Shown one piece after another: positions 7,113 to 9,415 of a stretch of DNA of 9,415 nucleotides. This stretch comes from Limnohabitans sp. (lineage in GTDB: Bacteria > Pseudomonadota > Gammaproteobacteria > Burkholderiales > Burkholderiaceae_C): NCBI GenBank assembly GCA_030729445.1, contig JANQXJ010000026.1, positions 1 through 9,415 of the forward strand, written 5' to 3'. Below the pieces are notes generated by a model. That model did no database searches, was not told the DNA's origin, and saw nothing but the letters and a program-made list of their open reading frames with translations. Every line of letters begins with the position of its first letter. Positions within the stretch are counted from its first letter, which is position 1. Both the position numbers and the translations under genes were made by a program.

Positions 7113-7117
7113 AATTG
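7094..7117. repeat. Tandem AAATTGCAA repeat
   Basis: AAATTGCAA occurs at 7094-7102 and again at 7104-7112, exactly ten bases apart, with a partial third AAATTG at 7112-7117. Each unit holds the palindrome TTGCAA. A ten-base period puts the copies on the same helix face, as in operator or iteron-type sites. They overlap the candidate -35 elements of the small gene, so a regulator-binding role is possible but unproven. Confidence 0.5.
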
Positions 7118-7131
7118 AGATCACATCAGCG

Positions 7132-7145
7132 GGGCCACCTGGCCC
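7132..7145. repeat. Short perfect inverted repeat downstream of the NYN gene
   Basis: GGGCCA (7132-7137) and TGGCCC (7140-7145) are perfect inverted copies separated by CC. As RNA this would fold as a five-pair GC stem with a four-base loop. It lies about 30 bases past the stop codon of the minus-strand NYN gene but has no adjacent T run, so it is at best part of a terminator. Confidence 0.3.
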
Positions 7146-7175
7146 TATGCCCAGGCAGACCCTTGTCAGCACAGA

Positions 7176-8072
7176 TCAGTCGGCCAGATCGGGAGGCAAA
7201 CCACCACCCACCACAAGCGCTGGGGCCACCGGCTCTGTCACGACCTGACGCAAGATTTCGCGCAGCATTTTTTTCTCGGGCAGGCTCAAGGCGCGGGCCA
7301 GACGCTGCCGCATGCGCAGCAAAAGTTGGCGGTCCACTTCTTGGGGAATGCCTCGGCTGATCTGCAGCGCGTCGCGCAGGTCCTCACGCAGGTCTTCTGG
7401 CTCGTCTGCCCACCAGGCGGTGATGACCTCGTGCATCGATTTGCGAAGCTCTTCCACATCCTCGACGGCCAGGCCCATGCCGGTCGGCAGCTTGCCCTGC
7501 AGCATATCGGCCAAGGCTTGTGAGTTCACCACCACACGGCGATCAGCCTGGGCCAGCAATCGGGCCCAGCCCGGATCGGTGCGCACCATTTGTGGCATGT
7601 TGCGCGCCGACTCGTCGGCCAGCAAGTGCACGCTCAGCCCGCTGAGTTGGGCCTCGTCGATGGTGGCCAAAAAGCGCTCATCGTCGCTGGCCACCAGCAC
7701 ATGGTCGCACGCATGGTGCTCAGCCAATTGTTTGAGGTCGTGGCCCAGTGAGCGCAGCAGCGAGGCGCCCCCATCGGCATCGTGGGCCTGCACCAGGCGC
7801 ACGATTTGGTCGTCGATGACCAGGCCATCCGAGCGGTCGCTGTACCAGTAGATGCGGCGCAAATCCACATCGAGGGCAGCCTGTGAAAGGGCCTGAGACA
7901 ACAAGCTGAGCAAGCCCTGACGGTTGACCGATTCGCCCGTCGCGCCCATGGCGCCTTGCTGGGCGAGCCAGATCAAGAAGCGGCCATCGATGAGGGCCAT
8001 GCAGGTGCCACCTCGGTGTTCACCAAAGCGGCGTTCGGGACGGGAGTCATGAGAAAAATAGTCGCGTTTCAT
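7176..8072 (-). CDS. NYN (PIN-like) domain protein, putative ribonuclease
   Basis: A 298-residue cytoplasmic protein whose first two thirds resemble the NYN domain, a PIN-like nuclease fold that usually cuts RNA with a metal-binding acidic cluster. Visible elements are MALIDGRFL (25-33) with Asp29 after the first strand, RRIYWYSD (72-79), and DHVLVASDDERFL (123-135) with Asp130/Asp131 followed by the SVHLL strand. These are the standard acidic positions. Residues about 205-285 are a charged, helical C-terminal region (EDLREDLRDALQISR, QLLLRMRQRLARAL) of unknown role, perhaps for oligomerisation or RNA binding. ATG 8072 is preferred because AGGT lies six bases before it; ATG 8090 (MDTGHF) is the alternative and has no Shine-Dalgarno. 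It diverges from the Nudix gene across 141 bases. The RNA target cannot be predicted. Confidence 0.78.
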   Translation of the reverse strand: MKRDYFSHDSRPERRFGEHRGGTCMALIDGRFLIWLAQQGAMGATGESVNRQGLLSLLSQALSQAALDVDLRRIYWYSDRSDGLVIDDQIVRLVQAHDADGGASLLRSLGHDLKQLAEHHACDHVLVASDDERFLATIDEAQLSGLSVHLLADESARNMPQMVRTDPGWARLLAQADRRVVVNSQALADMLQGKLPTGMGLAVEDVEELRKSMHEVITAWWADEPEDLREDLRDALQISRGIPQEVDRQLLLRMRQRLARALSLPEKKMLREILRQVVTEPVAPALVVGGGLPPDLAD

Positions 8073-8108
8073 AAAGTGACCTGTATCCATATTGCGTAAA
8101 AACAGTAA

Positions 8109-8128
8109 GGTTGCGCCATCAGGCAACC
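8109..8128. repeat. Inverted repeat upstream of the NYN gene
   Basis: GGTTGC (8109-8114) and GCAACC (8123-8128) are perfect inverted copies around an eight-base centre. The repeat lies 37 bases before the NYN start codon and about 85 before the Nudix gene. On the minus strand it is followed by TTACTGTTTTT, so a transcript starting upstream could fold an attenuator-like hairpin. As DNA it could equally be an operator. Confidence 0.4.
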
Positions 8129-8205
8129 GTTCGTATTTTACGGCCACGCCCTGTGTGCACCTGCGCCCAGTCCTGGCCTGCAGCCGCGTGCCCTGCCTTG
8201 TCGGG

Positions 8206-8212
8206 TATAAAT
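8206..8212 (+). promoter_or_regulatory. Probable -10 element of the Nudix gene
   Basis: TATAAAT matches the -10 consensus in its first five bases and stands out in GC-rich surroundings. No convincing -35 hexamer lies 16-18 bases upstream. A start 6-8 bases downstream would fall at about 8218-8220, on or next to the GTG codons used by the Nudix gene, implying a leaderless or nearly leaderless mRNA. Confidence 0.4.
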
Positions 8213-8213
8213 A

Positions 8214-8945
8214 GTGCCTGTGTCCAAAAATCCACTCTTTGATCCGCGACAAGTCCCGGTTTGGCAAATCGACCACGACATGCCGGCTGTGCCGACTGCG
8301 AGTTTGCAGCCCGAGGCCCTGAAAGCTCGGTTTGCGCATCCACCTGTGTGGCAACCGGAAGTGGTGCGGGAAAACTTCACTTCCGACCGTGCCCCCGCTC
8401 AAGCGGCCGTGCTGGTGCCGATTGTGATGCGCGGGCCACACGCTTCGTCGCCCACGGTGCTGCTGACGCGCCGCGCTTCGCACATGAAGACACATTCGGG
8501 TCAAATTGCTTTTCCCGGCGGCAAGGTGGACCCCGAGGACGCCAACCTGCACGCCACCGCCTTGCGCGAGGCCCAGGAGGAAGTGGGCTTGGCGGCCCGC
8601 CATGTGCAGGTCATTGGCGAGTTGCCGGTTTACATCACGGGCACGTCCTTTTGGGTCACGCCGGTGATCGGCCTGGTCTCACCCGATTTCGATCTGCGAC
8701 CCAATGCCGACGAAGTGGCCGATGTGTTTGAGGTGCCCTTGGCTTTTTTGATGAACCCGGCCAACCACCGGCGGCATGCCTTTGAGTGGCAAGGGTCTCA
8801 ACGACAGTGGTTTTCCATGCCGTATGAGGAACGGAGAACTGCCTCCAATGGCGAAATCCAGGCCATTGAGCATTTCATCTGGGGTGCCACGGCCGGTATG
8901 CTGCGCAATTTTTACCAATTTCTGGTGGCCTCGCCATCCCCATGA
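8214..8945 (+). CDS. Nudix hydrolase, CoA pyrophosphatase type (NudL/NUDT8-like)
   Basis: Predicted to cleave coenzyme A or its derivatives to 3'-phosphoadenosine and phosphopantetheine-type products, or related nucleotide diphosphates, using Mg or Mn. In 243 residues, LLTRRASHMKTHSGQIAFPGG (83-103) is the extension typical of the UPF0035/CoA-pyrophosphatase group. It runs into the Nudix helix, GGKVDPED (102-109) then LREAQEEVGL (117-126). The one-residue offset from the textbook Nudix box also occurs in E. coli NudL and mitochondrial NUDT8, so it is a family trait. The C-terminal FIWGATAGMLRNFYQF (221-236) is also typical. GTG 8214 or GTG 8220 is the likely start, since residues about 8-16 (LFDPRQVPV) look family-conserved; there is no Shine-Dalgarno. 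ATG 8280 would drop that segment. The membrane-protein gene follows after 7 bases, so the two are probably co-translated. Confidence 0.9.
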   Translation: MPVSKNPLFDPRQVPVWQIDHDMPAVPTASLQPEALKARFAHPPVWQPEVVRENFTSDRAPAQAAVLVPIVMRGPHASSPTVLLTRRASHMKTHSGQIAFPGGKVDPEDANLHATALREAQEEVGLAARHVQVIGELPVYITGTSFWVTPVIGLVSPDFDLRPNADEVADVFEVPLAFLMNPANHRRHAFEWQGSQRQWFSMPYEERRTASNGEIQAIEHFIWGATAGMLRNFYQFLVASPSP

Positions 8946-8952
8946 GAACGCC

Positions 8953-9415
8953 ATGAGTTTTTTTGCCATTTTGCTGGCCTTGGTGCTGGAGCAAGCCCGC
9001 CCCCTCAAATCCGACAACCAGGTCTTTGTTGCGGTCGAGCAATGGACCGCCTGGATGGTCCGCACCTTCGACGCGGGCACCCGACCACAAGCTTGGGTGA
9101 CTTGGGGCATTGCCACCCTCTCCCCCGCCCTGCTCGCCGTGCTCTTGCATTGGCTGCTCGAGTGGACACTGGGCTGGTGGGTGGCTGTACTGTGGAACGT
9201 GGCCCTGTTGTATGTCACCTTGGGCTTTCGACAATTCAGCCACCACTTCACCGGCATCCGTGAGGCCCTTGAAAACGGCGACGAAGACAAGGCCCGTGAG
9301 TTGCTGGCGCAGTGGCAGCAGGTGCAGGTGGGGCAGATCCCGCGCAGCGAAATCGTGCGGCATGTGATCGAGTACTCGGTGATTGCCGCACACCGCCATG
9401 TGTTCGGTGTGTTTT
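8953..9415 (+). CDS. CobD/CbiB-family membrane protein, N-terminal fragment
   Basis: The first 154 codons of a gene that runs off the right edge. ATG 8953 lies 7 bases after the Nudix stop with only a weak GAGA (8944-8947) upstream, suggesting translational coupling. Hydrophobic stretches at residues 3-12, 52-69 and 73-91 look like membrane segments. LGFRQFSHHFTGIREALENG (90-109), then DEDKARELL and VIEYSVIAAHRHVFGVF (138-154), match the CobD/CbiB layout of an 'LG.R....H...I..AL..GD...AR..L' helix. Canonical CbiB makes adenosylcobinamide phosphate in cobalamin synthesis. The usual GRDT segment and the 'E..AEN..D...aPlFw' segment are not present in recognisable form here. No cobalamin gene is in the window. 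AmpE, a distant relative, is an alternative comparison. Family membership is likely; cobalamin function is doubtful. Confidence 0.78.
   Translation, partial: MSFFAILLALVLEQARPLKSDNQVFVAVEQWTAWMVRTFDAGTRPQAWVTWGIATLSPALLAVLLHWLLEWTLGWWVAVLWNVALLYVTLGFRQFSHHFTGIREALENGDEDKARELLAQWQQVQVGQIPRSEIVRHVIEYSVIAAHRHVFGVF

Noticed and set aside
7115..7130. FNR/ANR-type or CRP-type box, TTGA...ATCA
   Set aside because: The half-sites are one base out of register for FNR, and the TGTGA motif on the other strand has no proper partner for CRP.
8091..8603. N-terminal extension of the NYN reading frame by 171-177 codons
   Set aside because: The frame stays open but runs antisense through the intergenic region and well into the Nudix gene. 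The NYN fold begins only after residue 24 of the 8072 start, and the extension resembles no domain.
1..9415. CRISPR array, insertion sequence, toxin-antitoxin, phage or defence system
   Set aside because: No regularly spaced repeats, transposase, integrase or paired small toxin/antitoxin genes were found. The NYN protein alone, next to a metabolic Nudix gene, is not enough to claim a defence system.

Overview
The window is GC-rich chromosomal DNA from a betaproteobacterium, most likely Burkholderiales and probably a Comamonadaceae relative. The assignment rests on protein flavour (RF2, PepN, class 1 FBPase, the NUDT8/NudL-like Nudix protein, the CobD/CbiB-like protein), on GC-rich third codon positions and on gene order. 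It is inference; no 16S or marker search was possible. There are no tRNA or rRNA genes, CRISPR arrays, insertion sequences or phage genes. Most of it is ordinary core genome.

Layout. At the left edge, an acyl-CoA synthetase/AMP-ligase start (minus strand, cut by the edge) diverges from an alpha/beta hydrolase (251-1177), with only about 13 bases between the two start codons. Next comes a small exported protein (1221-1766) with a signal peptide and a C-terminal Phe, which I read as an outer-membrane beta-barrel with PagP-like topology.

The centre is a co-directional cluster: prfB (1849-2953, with a programmed +1 frameshift at codon 28), pepN (2987-5698) and class 1 fbp (5741-6748). Gaps of 33 and 42 bases make a shared transcript plausible. 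The three proteins act in translation termination, peptide turnover and gluconeogenesis, so the link is growth-related housekeeping rather than one pathway.

A small unrecognised gene (6760-7008, minus) converges on fbp with 11 bases between the stop codons. It is preceded by an AT-rich intergenic patch holding promoter-like elements and tandem TTGCAA palindromes. A NYN-domain protein (7176-8072, minus) then diverges from a CoA-pyrophosphatase-type Nudix hydrolase (8214-8945, plus). The Nudix gene is followed 7 bases later by a CobD/CbiB-family membrane protein that runs off the right edge.

I found no convincing undescribed multi-gene system. The items most worth a second look are the PagP-like barrel with an Asn where the enzyme has its catalytic Asp, the CobD/CbiB-like protein lacking the family's usual motifs, the synonymous change inside the prfB frameshift signal, the small orphan gene with its repeat-bearing upstream region, and a possibly leaderless Nudix mRNA.
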